Positions 6,695 through 12,544 of a stretch of DNA of 13,171 nucleotides are shown here, piece by piece; position 1 is the first letter of the stretch, and the number at the start of each line of letters is the position of its first letter. A program made the translations under genes and the position numbers. The notes under the pieces were generated by a model. It had not been told where the DNA came from and did no database searches. It saw only the letters and a program-made list of their open reading frames with translations. This stretch comes from Acidobacteriota bacterium. Lineage in GTDB: Bacteria; Acidobacteriota; Vicinamibacteria; Vicinamibacterales; UBA2999. The stretch is from NCBI GenBank assembly GCA_013140955.1, contig JABFRY010000187.1:1-13171 (forward strand). The letters are read 5' to 3'.

Positions 6695-7366
6695 GTGACG
6701 GACCGCATGGGCACCCTCACCCTCCACCGACCTGATCCGAGGCCGGCGGATACCCTCCTCGTGCTGGCACACGGAGCAGGCGCCGGGCAAGGCCACCCCT
6801 TCATGACCGCCGTGGCGACCGGCCTGGCGGAGCGCGGCCTGGTGGTCGCCACGTTCGACTTCCCGTACATGGCAGAGGGCCGGCGGGTGCCCGACCGGCT
6901 CCCCGTGCTCGAAGAGGCCTTCAGGCATGCCGTGGAACGGGCGCGAGCCACAGAGGGCCTCGGCGTGCTGCCGCTCGTCATCGGCGGGAAGTCGATGGGC
7001 GGGCGCGTCGCCACCCATCTGGCCGCGGAGGGGCTGGTCGGTCTTCGTGGCGTCATCAGCCTGGGCTACCCGCTGCACCCGCCCGGGCGGCCTGAACGTC
7101 CCCGCACCGCGCATCTTCCAGGCATCCGCATCCCGTGGCTCATCGTGCAGGGGGAGCGCGACGCGTTCGGCACGCCGGACGAACTGCAGCCCGTGCTCGC
7201 CGGTGTGCCGGGTCCCGTGACACTCGACATCATTGCGGGAGGCGACCACTCGTTCGCCGTGCCCAGGCGGATGGGCAGGACCGAGTCCGACGTGCGCACG
7301 GCGCTCCTCGACCGCATGGCCTCGTGGTCCAGGGACGTGTGCGGCGGGGCCGCTCAGTCGGCGTAG
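6695..7366 (+). CDS. KANL3/Tex30-type alpha/beta hydrolase
   Basis: A 223-residue cytoplasmic protein with an alpha/beta hydrolase core. LVLAHGAGAGQGHPFM (23-38) forms the oxyanion-side loop, GGKSMGGR (97-104) is the nucleophile elbow with S100, GERDAFGTPDEL carries the acid D156, and GGDHSF holds H185. This is a complete Ser-Asp-His triad in the expected order, and the arrangement matches the KANL3/Tex30 group. Substrate is unknown; esterase or thioesterase activity is possible. I chose the GTG at 6695, which has AGG 7 nt upstream, over the ATG at 6707, which has none at a good distance; the difference is four residues. It is second in an operon with the DUF1499 gene. Its last 13 bases overlap the convergent terC-family gene. 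Confidence 0.85.
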   Translation: MTDRMGTLTLHRPDPRPADTLLVLAHGAGAGQGHPFMTAVATGLAERGLVVATFDFPYMAEGRRVPDRLPVLEEAFRHAVERARATEGLGVLPLVIGGKSMGGRVATHLAAEGLVGLRGVISLGYPLHPPGRPERPRTAHLPGIRIPWLIVQGERDAFGTPDELQPVLAGVPGPVTLDIIAGGDHSFAVPRRMGRTESDVRTALLDRMASWSRDVCGGAAQSA

Positions 7367-8091
7367 GGCGTGTGGAGCTTCACCGGCTCCGCCTTCGTCC
7401 GGATCCTGAGATTGATCATCTCGACGAACACCGAGAAGCCCATCGCGAAGTAGATGTAGCCCTTCGAGAGGTGCTGCTCGAAGCCCTCCGCCAGGAGGGA
7501 GACGCCGATGAGGAGGAGGAAGCTGAGCGCCAGCATCTTGACCGTGGGGTGACGCTCCACGAATTCGCTGATCGCCCCCGCCGACAGCAACATCACCCCG
7601 ACGGCGATCACGACGGCCGTCACCATGATGCCGACCTCGCTGGCCATCCCGACCGCGGTGATCACCGAGTCGAGGGAGAAGACGATGTCGAGCACCAGGA
7701 TCTGGGCGATCACGCTGCCGAACGAGCTGGCGGACACCGACCGTGCATGCTCCTCGGTGCCCTCGAGCTTCTCGTGAATCTCATAGGTGCTCTTGGCGAT
7801 GAGAAACAGCCCGCCCAGGATCAGGATCAGGTCGCGGCCCGAGATCTCCTGCCTGAGGACCGTCAGGATTGGCGCGGTGAGCTGCATGATCAGCGAGATC
7901 GAGAACAGCAGCCCGATGCGGATGAACATCGCCAGCGACAGGCCCACGCGGCGGGCCCTGGCCCGCAGGGCGGCGGGCAGCCGCCCCGCCAGGATGGAGA
8001 TGAAGACGATGTTGTCGATGCCGAGGACGATCTCCAGCATCGTCAGCGTGACGAGCGCGATCCAGCCCTCCGGGCTCGAGAGCCACTCCAT
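7354..8091 (-). CDS. TerC family integral membrane protein (YgdQ/YoaE-like)
   Basis: A 245-residue protein with about seven membrane segments. The family signature EIVLGIDNIVFISIL (20-34) places acidic residues E20 and D26 within the first helix, and a second acidic motif LVLDIVFSLDSVITAVGM lies mid-protein; these paired acidic motifs are the internal repeat thought to bind the transported ion. TerC proteins are linked to manganese export and to metal loading of exported enzymes (for example Alx and YkoY); some were first found with tellurite resistance. Substrate here is inferred only. The ATG at 8091 has GAGG 7 nt upstream, a normal ribosome-binding site. It follows the unknown 171-residue gene after 35 bp, so the two are likely one operon, and its end overlaps the convergent hydrolase by 13 bp. 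Confidence 0.9.
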   Translation of the reverse strand: MEWLSSPEGWIALVTLTMLEIVLGIDNIVFISILAGRLPAALRARARRVGLSLAMFIRIGLLFSISLIMQLTAPILTVLRQEISGRDLILILGGLFLIAKSTYEIHEKLEGTEEHARSVSASSFGSVIAQILVLDIVFSLDSVITAVGMASEVGIMVTAVVIAVGVMLLSAGAISEFVERHPTVKMLALSFLLLIGVSLLAEGFEQHLSKGYIYFAMGFSVFVEMINLRIRTKAEPVKLHTPYAD

Positions 8092-8126
8092 CGCAGTACC
8101 TCGTGGTCAGAGCGCCGGAGCGCCGC

Positions 8127-8642
8127 TCACGCCTGCGCCGGGCGGCGCAGTTCGGGCACGTCCATGAGCCCGGCCCACGTCTCGGGATCCTGCCAGAGCA
8201 GCGTGGAGAAGTACAGCGACACGTCCTCTGCGGGGAACGCGGCCGCCAGGGCCTTGGCCGCCTCCGCGAGGCGCTCGGCCGGTGGCGGCTCGACCGAGTC
8301 GTCCGCAATGAGCCCGGCGTCGTGCGCAATGCCCAGGGTGTCGAGGAACGCCGCCATCATGGGACGCTGGCCCACCAGGTGGAACGCCACGAGCAGGCGC
8401 GCCGCCACGAGTTCGGACACGCCCGCCAGCTGCACCAGATGCCGCGCCTTCTTCTCGACCGGCAGGGCCAGCACGCTCTTCGGCCGGAACTTGATGCGCT
8501 GTGCGATGGTGGCAATGGCCTCGGCGTGTTCGACGCCCGCATTGCCATCGCGCCAGAATGCCTCGGCGGCCTGGAGCCGGCGCTCGGTGCTCAGCCCCTT
8601 CCAGAGTTCAGAGGGTCGTGCGAGTGTGGACGAATCGGTCAT
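8127..8642 (-). CDS. Conserved-looking protein of unknown function (171 residues)
   Basis: I do not recognise a named domain. The protein appears almost wholly helical, soluble and free of a signal peptide. Notable segments are LWKGLSTERRLQAAEAFW (13-30), the basic stretch IAQRIKFRPKSVLALPVEKK (46-65) with alternating Arg/Lys, a hydrophobic block LVAARLLVAFHLVGQRPMM (78-96), and FPAEDVSLYFSTLLWQDPETW (136-156). The basic FRPKS region could contact nucleic acid or phosphate, but that is speculation. The frame extends 12 codons further upstream through the ferredoxin start; I chose the ATG at 8642 because the extension overlaps the neighbour's coding region. The gene is first in a probable operon with terC, 35 bp apart, so a role related to membrane or metal homeostasis is possible. 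Confidence 0.75.
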   Translation of the reverse strand: MTDSSTLARPSELWKGLSTERRLQAAEAFWRDGNAGVEHAEAIATIAQRIKFRPKSVLALPVEKKARHLVQLAGVSELVAARLLVAFHLVGQRPMMAAFLDTLGIAHDAGLIADDSVEPPPAERLAEAAKALAAAFPAEDVSLYFSTLLWQDPETWAGLMDVPELRRPAQA

Positions 8643-8650
8643 AGGTGGAA

Positions 8651-8656
8651 TCGATA
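8651..8656 (-). promoter_or_regulatory. Possible -10 element of the 171-residue protein gene
   Basis: Minus-strand TATCGA ends 8 nt before the ATG at 8642, inside the 29-bp space shared with the divergent ferredoxin gene. The match to consensus is weak. CCACCT just before the ATG is the complement of a Shine-Dalgarno sequence, not one, so a leaderless start is plausible. Confidence 0.35.
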
Positions 8657-8659
8657 CGT

Positions 8660-8665
8660 TAACAT
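8660..8665 (+). promoter_or_regulatory. -10 element of the ferredoxin gene, leaderless geometry
   Basis: TAACAT ends 6 nt before the ATG at 8672. The intergenic space is only 29 bp and must hold both divergent promoters, so their -10 regions lie within a few bases of each other. There is no Shine-Dalgarno sequence. Confidence 0.5.
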
Positions 8666-8671
8666 AGCGGC

Positions 8672-9022
8672 ATGCCAAAACTGACCGTCGAGGGATTCGG
8701 GACCGTGGACGTCGAGACCGGCAAGCGGCTCGTCAACGCCATCGAACAGGACGCCTCCGTAGACATCCTCCATGCGTGCGGCGGCAACGCGCGCTGCACG
8801 ACGTGCCGTGTGGAGTTCATCGCCGGCGAGCCCTCGCGACGAACCAAAGCCGAACAGGAGCGCCTGACCGAACGAGGACTCACCGGCGTCCGTCTCTCCT
8901 GCCAGATCGCGTGCGAGGCCGACATGACCGTCCGGGCCATCAGCCGGCTCGAAGGCAGCGGCCGTCCCGACCCCGGCCGCACGCCCGATCCCGCCATCCA
9001 GCCGCCGCCGGAGTGGATCTGA
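8672..9022 (+). CDS. 2Fe-2S ferredoxin
   Basis: A 116-residue protein with a plant/adrenodoxin-like 2Fe-2S fold. The cluster ligands are C36-x5-C42-x2-C45 (in HACGGNARCTTC) and C77 (in RLSCQI); an additional C81 lies nearby and is not part of the standard set. The last 25 residues are Pro/Arg/Gly-rich and extend past the usual fold. It should carry single electrons in the cytoplasm; no partner reductase or oxygenase is encoded in this window. It stands alone: divergent from the 171-residue unknown gene and convergent with bipA, whose stop is 19 bp away. Confidence 0.92.
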   Translation: MPKLTVEGFGTVDVETGKRLVNAIEQDASVDILHACGGNARCTTCRVEFIAGEPSRRTKAEQERLTERGLTGVRLSCQIACEADMTVRAISRLEGSGRPDPGRTPDPAIQPPPEWI

Positions 9023-9026
9023 CGAC

Positions 9027-9041
9027 CCGGCGCCCTGCCGG
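9027..9041. terminator. Small hairpin between ferredoxin and bipA stops
   Basis: CCGGC (9027-9031) and GCCGG (9037-9041) pair around a 5-nt loop inside the 19-bp convergent gap. It could serve either gene, but there is no T-tract in either direction, so terminator function is only a guess. Confidence 0.3.
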
Positions 9042-10877
9042 CTACTCGGGCTTCTTCGGTCTCTGATTCGAGGCGAGCGTGCGCTTGCGAAGGCGGATCG
9101 CTTTCGGCGTGATCTCGACCAGCTCGTCGTCGTTGATGAACTGGATGGCCTGCTCCAGGCTGAGGCGCCTTGGCGGAATCAGGCGGATCGCATCGTCGGC
9201 CGACGACGCCCGCATGTTGGTCTGCTTCTTCTCCTTGGTGACATTGACGTCGAGATCGTTCGAGCGCGCGTTCTCGCCGATCACCATGCCCTCGTAGACC
9301 TGCGTGCCCGGGTCGATGAAGATCTCGCCGCGCTCCTGAAGGTTGAAGATCGCATACGCAGTCGCCACGCCGGTGCGATCGGCGACCAGGGCGCCGGTCG
9401 CGCGGGCGGGAATCGAGCCATGCCACGGCTCCCACCCGGCGAAGATGTGATTCATGATGCCGGTACCCTTGGTGTCGGTCAGGAACTGCGACCTGAAGCC
9501 AATCAGGCCCCGCGCCGGAATCCGGAATTCGAGCCGGACACGGCCGCTGCCGTGGTTCACCATCCGGGTCATCACGCCGCGGCGAGTGCCCGCCTGGGCG
9601 ATGACGCTCCCCTGAAACTCTTCCGGCACGTCGATGAGGAGTTCCTCCACGGGCTCCACTTTCACCCCGTTGGTCTCCTTCACGACGATCTCAGGACGCG
9701 ACACCTGCACCTCGAAGCCCTCGCGCCGCATCATCTCGATGAGGATCGCGAGCTGCAGTTCGCCGCGGCCGATGACCTTGAGCTGTTCCGGCGTCTCCGT
9801 GTCCTCGACCCGCAGCGAGACGTTGCCCACCAGCTCGCGCGTGAGCCGGTCGCGGAGATTGCGCGACGTGACGTACTGGCCGTCGCGGCCCGCCAGGGGC
9901 GACGTGTTCACGCCGAAGACCATCGACACCGTGGGCTCGTCCACCGCAATCGGCGGGATCGCCACGCGGTGGACGGGATCGGAGATCGTCTCGCCAATGG
10001 TGATGTCCTCGATCCCGGCGAGGCACACCACATCCCCGGCGGCGCCGCTCTCGATTTCGACGCGCTTCAGTCCCTCGAAGGCGAAGAGCTTGGTGACCCG
10101 CGTCTCCCGCACGCTGCCATCGAGCTTCAGCACGGCAATGGGATCGTTCAAGCGCACGGTGCCGTTGAAGATCCGGCCGATCGCGATCCGTCCCAGGTAG
10201 TCGCTGGCATCGAGGTTCGCCACGAGCATCTGCAGAGGGGCGGACGGGTCGCCCGTGGGCGGCGGTACGTGCTCGACGATCGCGTCGAAGAGCGGCTGGA
10301 GACTCTCGCCGCGCACGTGCATCTCGGTGGACGCGAGACCATCGCGTGCGTTGGTGAAGAGCACGGGGAAGTCGAGCTGCTCCTCGGTGGCATCGAGATC
10401 GATGAAGAGGTCGTAGACCTCGTTCATCACCTCCTGGGGCCGGGCATCGGATCGATCGATCTTGTTGAGCACGATGATCGGCGGCAGGCGACGCTCGAGG
10501 GCCTTCCGCAGGACGAACCGCGTCTGCGGGAGCGGGCCCTCGGAGGCGTCCACGAGCAGCATGACACCGTCGACCATCGACAGCGTCCGCTCCACTTCGC
10601 CGCCGAAGTCGGCGTGGCCCGGCGTATCCACGATGTTGATCAACAGGTCCCGGTAGTGAATCGAGGTATTCTTCGCCAGGATGGTGATCCCGCGCTCGCG
10701 TTCGAGGTCGGTGTTGTCCATCACGCGATCGACGACCTGCTGATTGGCGCGGAACGCGCCGCTCTGCCGCAGCAGCGCATCGACCAGCGTGGTCTTGCCA
10801 TGGTCCACGTGGGCGATGATGGCGAGGTTCCGCCGCAGCGGGTTGGCGATCTGGTCCGACTTCCGGGATGTGGGCAT
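9042..10877 (-). CDS. bipA: Ribosome-associated translational GTPase BipA/TypA
   Basis: A 611-residue EF-G-like GTPase, the normal family length. After a short basic leader, the G domain has G1 AHVDHGKTT, G2 around RERGITI, G3 DTPGHADFGGEVER and G4 NKIDR. The beta-barrel and EF-G-like domains follow, and the C-terminal BipA-specific domain is recognisable by RGLIGFRSQFLTDTKGTGIMNH and the end block KEKKQTNMRASSADDAIRL. BipA binds the 70S ribosome and is needed for ribosome assembly and growth under stress or cold. The open frame continues upstream to 11030, across the fmdB-like gene, so I chose ATG 10877: it lies just before the conserved leader and 6 nt after a TATACT box. GGCAGG before the ATG is purine-rich but too close for a normal ribosome-binding site. 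Confidence 0.96.
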   Translation of the reverse strand: MPTSRKSDQIANPLRRNLAIIAHVDHGKTTLVDALLRQSGAFRANQQVVDRVMDNTDLERERGITILAKNTSIHYRDLLINIVDTPGHADFGGEVERTLSMVDGVMLLVDASEGPLPQTRFVLRKALERRLPPIIVLNKIDRSDARPQEVMNEVYDLFIDLDATEEQLDFPVLFTNARDGLASTEMHVRGESLQPLFDAIVEHVPPPTGDPSAPLQMLVANLDASDYLGRIAIGRIFNGTVRLNDPIAVLKLDGSVRETRVTKLFAFEGLKRVEIESGAAGDVVCLAGIEDITIGETISDPVHRVAIPPIAVDEPTVSMVFGVNTSPLAGRDGQYVTSRNLRDRLTRELVGNVSLRVEDTETPEQLKVIGRGELQLAILIEMMRREGFEVQVSRPEIVVKETNGVKVEPVEELLIDVPEEFQGSVIAQAGTRRGVMTRMVNHGSGRVRLEFRIPARGLIGFRSQFLTDTKGTGIMNHIFAGWEPWHGSIPARATGALVADRTGVATAYAIFNLQERGEIFIDPGTQVYEGMVIGENARSNDLDVNVTKEKKQTNMRASSADDAIRLIPPRRLSLEQAIQFINDDELVEITPKAIRLRKRTLASNQRPKKPE

Positions 10878-10883
10878 CCTGCC

Positions 10884-10889
10884 AGTATA
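10884..10889 (-). promoter_or_regulatory. -10 element of bipA, leaderless geometry
   Basis: Minus-strand TATACT ends 6 nt before the bipA ATG at 10877. No -35 hexamer is visible in the G+C-rich DNA upstream. The expected transcription start falls on or next to the start codon. Confidence 0.55.
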
Positions 10890-10933
10890 CCGGCGTTCGC
10901 CACGCGCCGGCCGGCGCACCGCCCGCGAGACGT

Positions 10934-10939
10934 TACAAT
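10934..10939 (+). promoter_or_regulatory. -10 element of the fmdB-like gene, short leader
   Basis: TACAAT lies 20 nt before the ATG at 10960. The predicted leader of about 14 nt begins near a CCGAGG sequence (10945-10950) that can act as ribosome-binding site 9 nt before the start. This is the one promoter here with a short leader instead of none. Confidence 0.5.
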
Positions 10940-10959
10940 ACCGTCCGAGGATCATCCCG

Positions 10960-11196
10960 ATGCCACTGTTCGAATACGCCTGCTCGGCCTGCGCCCATGA
11001 GTTCGAAATGCTGGTCAGGGGAGACGACACGCCCGTGTGTCCGGCCTGTCACGGGACGCGTCTCGAGCGCCGCATGTCGGTCTTCGCCGCGCACACCGCG
11101 GGCGCCTCCTCGGGCGCCGCGACGGAGCGGCAGGTCCCGGCGGGCTGTGGCCACTGCGGCAATCCGCAGGGACCCGGCGCCTGCTCACTGAACTGA
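10960..11196 (+). CDS. FmdB-family zinc ribbon protein
   Basis: A 78-residue protein. The N-terminal half is the FmdB/CxxC-CxxC zinc ribbon: MPLFEYACSACAHEFE with C8 and C11, then C27 and C30 in VCPAC. These four cysteines should bind one zinc. Members are often annotated as regulatory proteins after FmdB of formamidase regulation, but most have no proven role. After a linker rich in Ala, Ser and Gly comes a second cysteine cluster, CGHCGNPQGPGAC (C63, C66, C75), at the extreme C-terminus, which is not part of the ribbon. The start is fixed by the family's characteristic MPxYEYxC opening and by GAGG 9 nt upstream. It is divergent from bipA (82-bp gap) and 56 bp ahead of the sialidase-like gene. 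Confidence 0.88.
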   Translation: MPLFEYACSACAHEFEMLVRGDDTPVCPACHGTRLERRMSVFAAHTAGASSGAATERQVPAGCGHCGNPQGPGACSLN

Positions 11197-11252
11197 CACC
11201 CGGCGCGGGGATCGGTGCCGGTTCCCACGCCCCTGTCGAAGGGCGGTACGTC

Positions 11253-12524
11253 GTGCTGCTGCGCACCTCGCTGTCGGTCTCGCTGCTCGTCGTCTCGCTG
11301 GTGTCTTGTCGGCCAGGCCTCGAGACGGGCTCCTCGTCCGGCGGAGCCTCGTGGCCAGCCGAACCGCAGCTGCTGGACGCCCCGCCGGCGGCGTCGAGCC
11401 TGCTGCCCCACCTGGCATCGACCCCGGACGGAGCCATCCTCAGCTGGGTGGCGACGGAAGCCGGCTCCGCACGGCTGGATTTCGCGGAGTACTCGAACGG
11501 CTCGTGGTCCGCGGTCCGTACCGCGGCGTCTGGTCCCGACTGGTTCCTGAGCTGGGCGGACGTCCCCTCGGTGATGCGCCTGTCGAACGGCACCCTCGTG
11601 GCCCAGTGGCTGCGGTCCACCGAGCCCCTGTTCGAGGCGTACGATCTGGAGCTGTCCTTCTCGACCGACGAGGGCCGGTCGTGGGCCACGCCCTTCACAC
11701 CGCATCACGACGGCACGACCACACAGCACGGATTCGGGTCGCTGTTCGAGACCACCGGTGGGGGGCTCGGGCTGATCTGGCTCGATGGCCGTGCCGCCGA
11801 ACTCGACGTGGACGATCCGGACGGCGGCGCCATGAGCGTGCGGTACGCCGCGTACGATCAGGCGTGGCAGCAGGTGGCGGACACCGTGATCGACGAGCGG
11901 GTCTGCGAATGCTGTCCGACCGACGTGGCGCTCTCGGCAGCGGGTCCCCTGGCGGTCTTCCGCGACCGCAGCCCGTCCGAGGTTCGTGACATCGCGGTGG
12001 CCCGCCTGGTCGACGACACCTGGTCGGAGCCGGCGATCGTGCACGACGACGGGTGGCAGATTCCCGCCTGCCCGGTGAACGGCCCCGCTATCAGCGCGCG
12101 GGGCGCGCAGGTGGTCGTGACATGGTTCACCGTCGCCGAGGAGCGCGGGCAGGCGTGGGCGGCCTTCTCGGACGACGGAGGCAACACCTGGGGCATTCCC
12201 ATGCGCCTGGACGGTGGGAGTGCGCTCGGCCGGGTCGCCGTCCAGATGGTGGACGACGGCGCAGCGGTAGCCGCGTGGGTGGAGTTCGTGAATGGACGGG
12301 CGGAGCTGCGCCTGCGGCGCATCGCCGCGGACGGGACGTCGGGACCGGCGATCCCGGTGGCTGGTACGGGAGCGCGACTGGCGACGTCCATCCCCCGCCT
12401 GCTCCGGCTGAACGACGCGGCTCTCCTCCTGGCCTGGACGGAGAGCGGGGCCAGCGAGGACAGCGCCGAAGACCCGACCTCCCAGGTGCGGGTCGCACGG
12501 ATCCCCCTCGGCACCGCCCCCTGA
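11253..12524 (+). CDS. Sialidase-like beta-propeller lipoprotein with CxCC motif
   Basis: A 423-residue exported protein. The GTG at 11253, preceded by GGGCGG 6 nt upstream, begins a lipoprotein signal with lipobox LVSC (16-19), so mature Cys19 should be lipidated. The rest reads as a beta-propeller of the sialidase-like superfamily, with two good Asp boxes (SxDxGxxW): 137-144 STDEGRSW and 306-313 SDDGGNTW. I do not see the arginine triad or FRIP motif of true sialidases, so sialic acid cleavage is not supported; a binding or other hydrolytic role is equally possible. Between the Asp boxes are a cysteine cluster, C218-E-C220-C221, and C273 in PACPVNGPA. These cysteines look deliberate and may form disulfides or hold a cofactor. 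The gene converges on lgt with a 15-bp gap. Confidence 0.8.
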   Translation: MLLRTSLSVSLLVVSLVSCRPGLETGSSSGGASWPAEPQLLDAPPAASSLLPHLASTPDGAILSWVATEAGSARLDFAEYSNGSWSAVRTAASGPDWFLSWADVPSVMRLSNGTLVAQWLRSTEPLFEAYDLELSFSTDEGRSWATPFTPHHDGTTTQHGFGSLFETTGGGLGLIWLDGRAAELDVDDPDGGAMSVRYAAYDQAWQQVADTVIDERVCECCPTDVALSAAGPLAVFRDRSPSEVRDIAVARLVDDTWSEPAIVHDDGWQIPACPVNGPAISARGAQVVVTWFTVAEERGQAWAAFSDDGGNTWGIPMRLDGGSALGRVAVQMVDDGAAVAAWVEFVNGRAELRLRRIAADGTSGPAIPVAGTGARLATSIPRLLRLNDAALLLAWTESGASEDSAEDPTSQVRVARIPLGTAP

Positions 12525-12544
12525 CGGAGCCGGCGCCTCTCAGG
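12520..12544. terminator. Hairpin spanning both convergent stop codons
   Basis: CCTGA (12520-12524) pairs with TCAGG (12540-12544), and after a 2-nt bulge GAG (12527-12529) pairs with CTC (12537-12539). The outer stem contains the stop codon of the sialidase-like gene and that of lgt. It could act in both directions, but there is no T-tract. Confidence 0.3.

Noticed and set aside
5946..8642. DUF1499, hydrolase, terC and the unknown gene as a dedicated defence or tellurite-resistance island
   Set aside because: Genes lie on opposing strands in two separate units, no other ter genes or defence domains are present, and the TerC protein is of the housekeeping YgdQ/YoaE-like type.
7135..8667. Long plus-strand open frame opposite terC and the unknown 171-residue gene
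   Set aside because: Low-complexity, His/Asp/Gln/Arg-rich translation spanning two opposite-strand genes; the opposite strand has a clear TerC membrane protein.
9420..11000. Long plus-strand open frame opposite bipA
   Set aside because: It is the antisense shadow of a confident bipA gene in G+C-rich DNA; its translation is rich in His, Arg, Asp and Val without any recognisable motif.
11253..12524. A true exo-sialidase
   Set aside because: Only Asp boxes and a propeller-like pattern are visible; the catalytic arginine triad and FRIP motif are not seen, so enzyme activity is not claimed.
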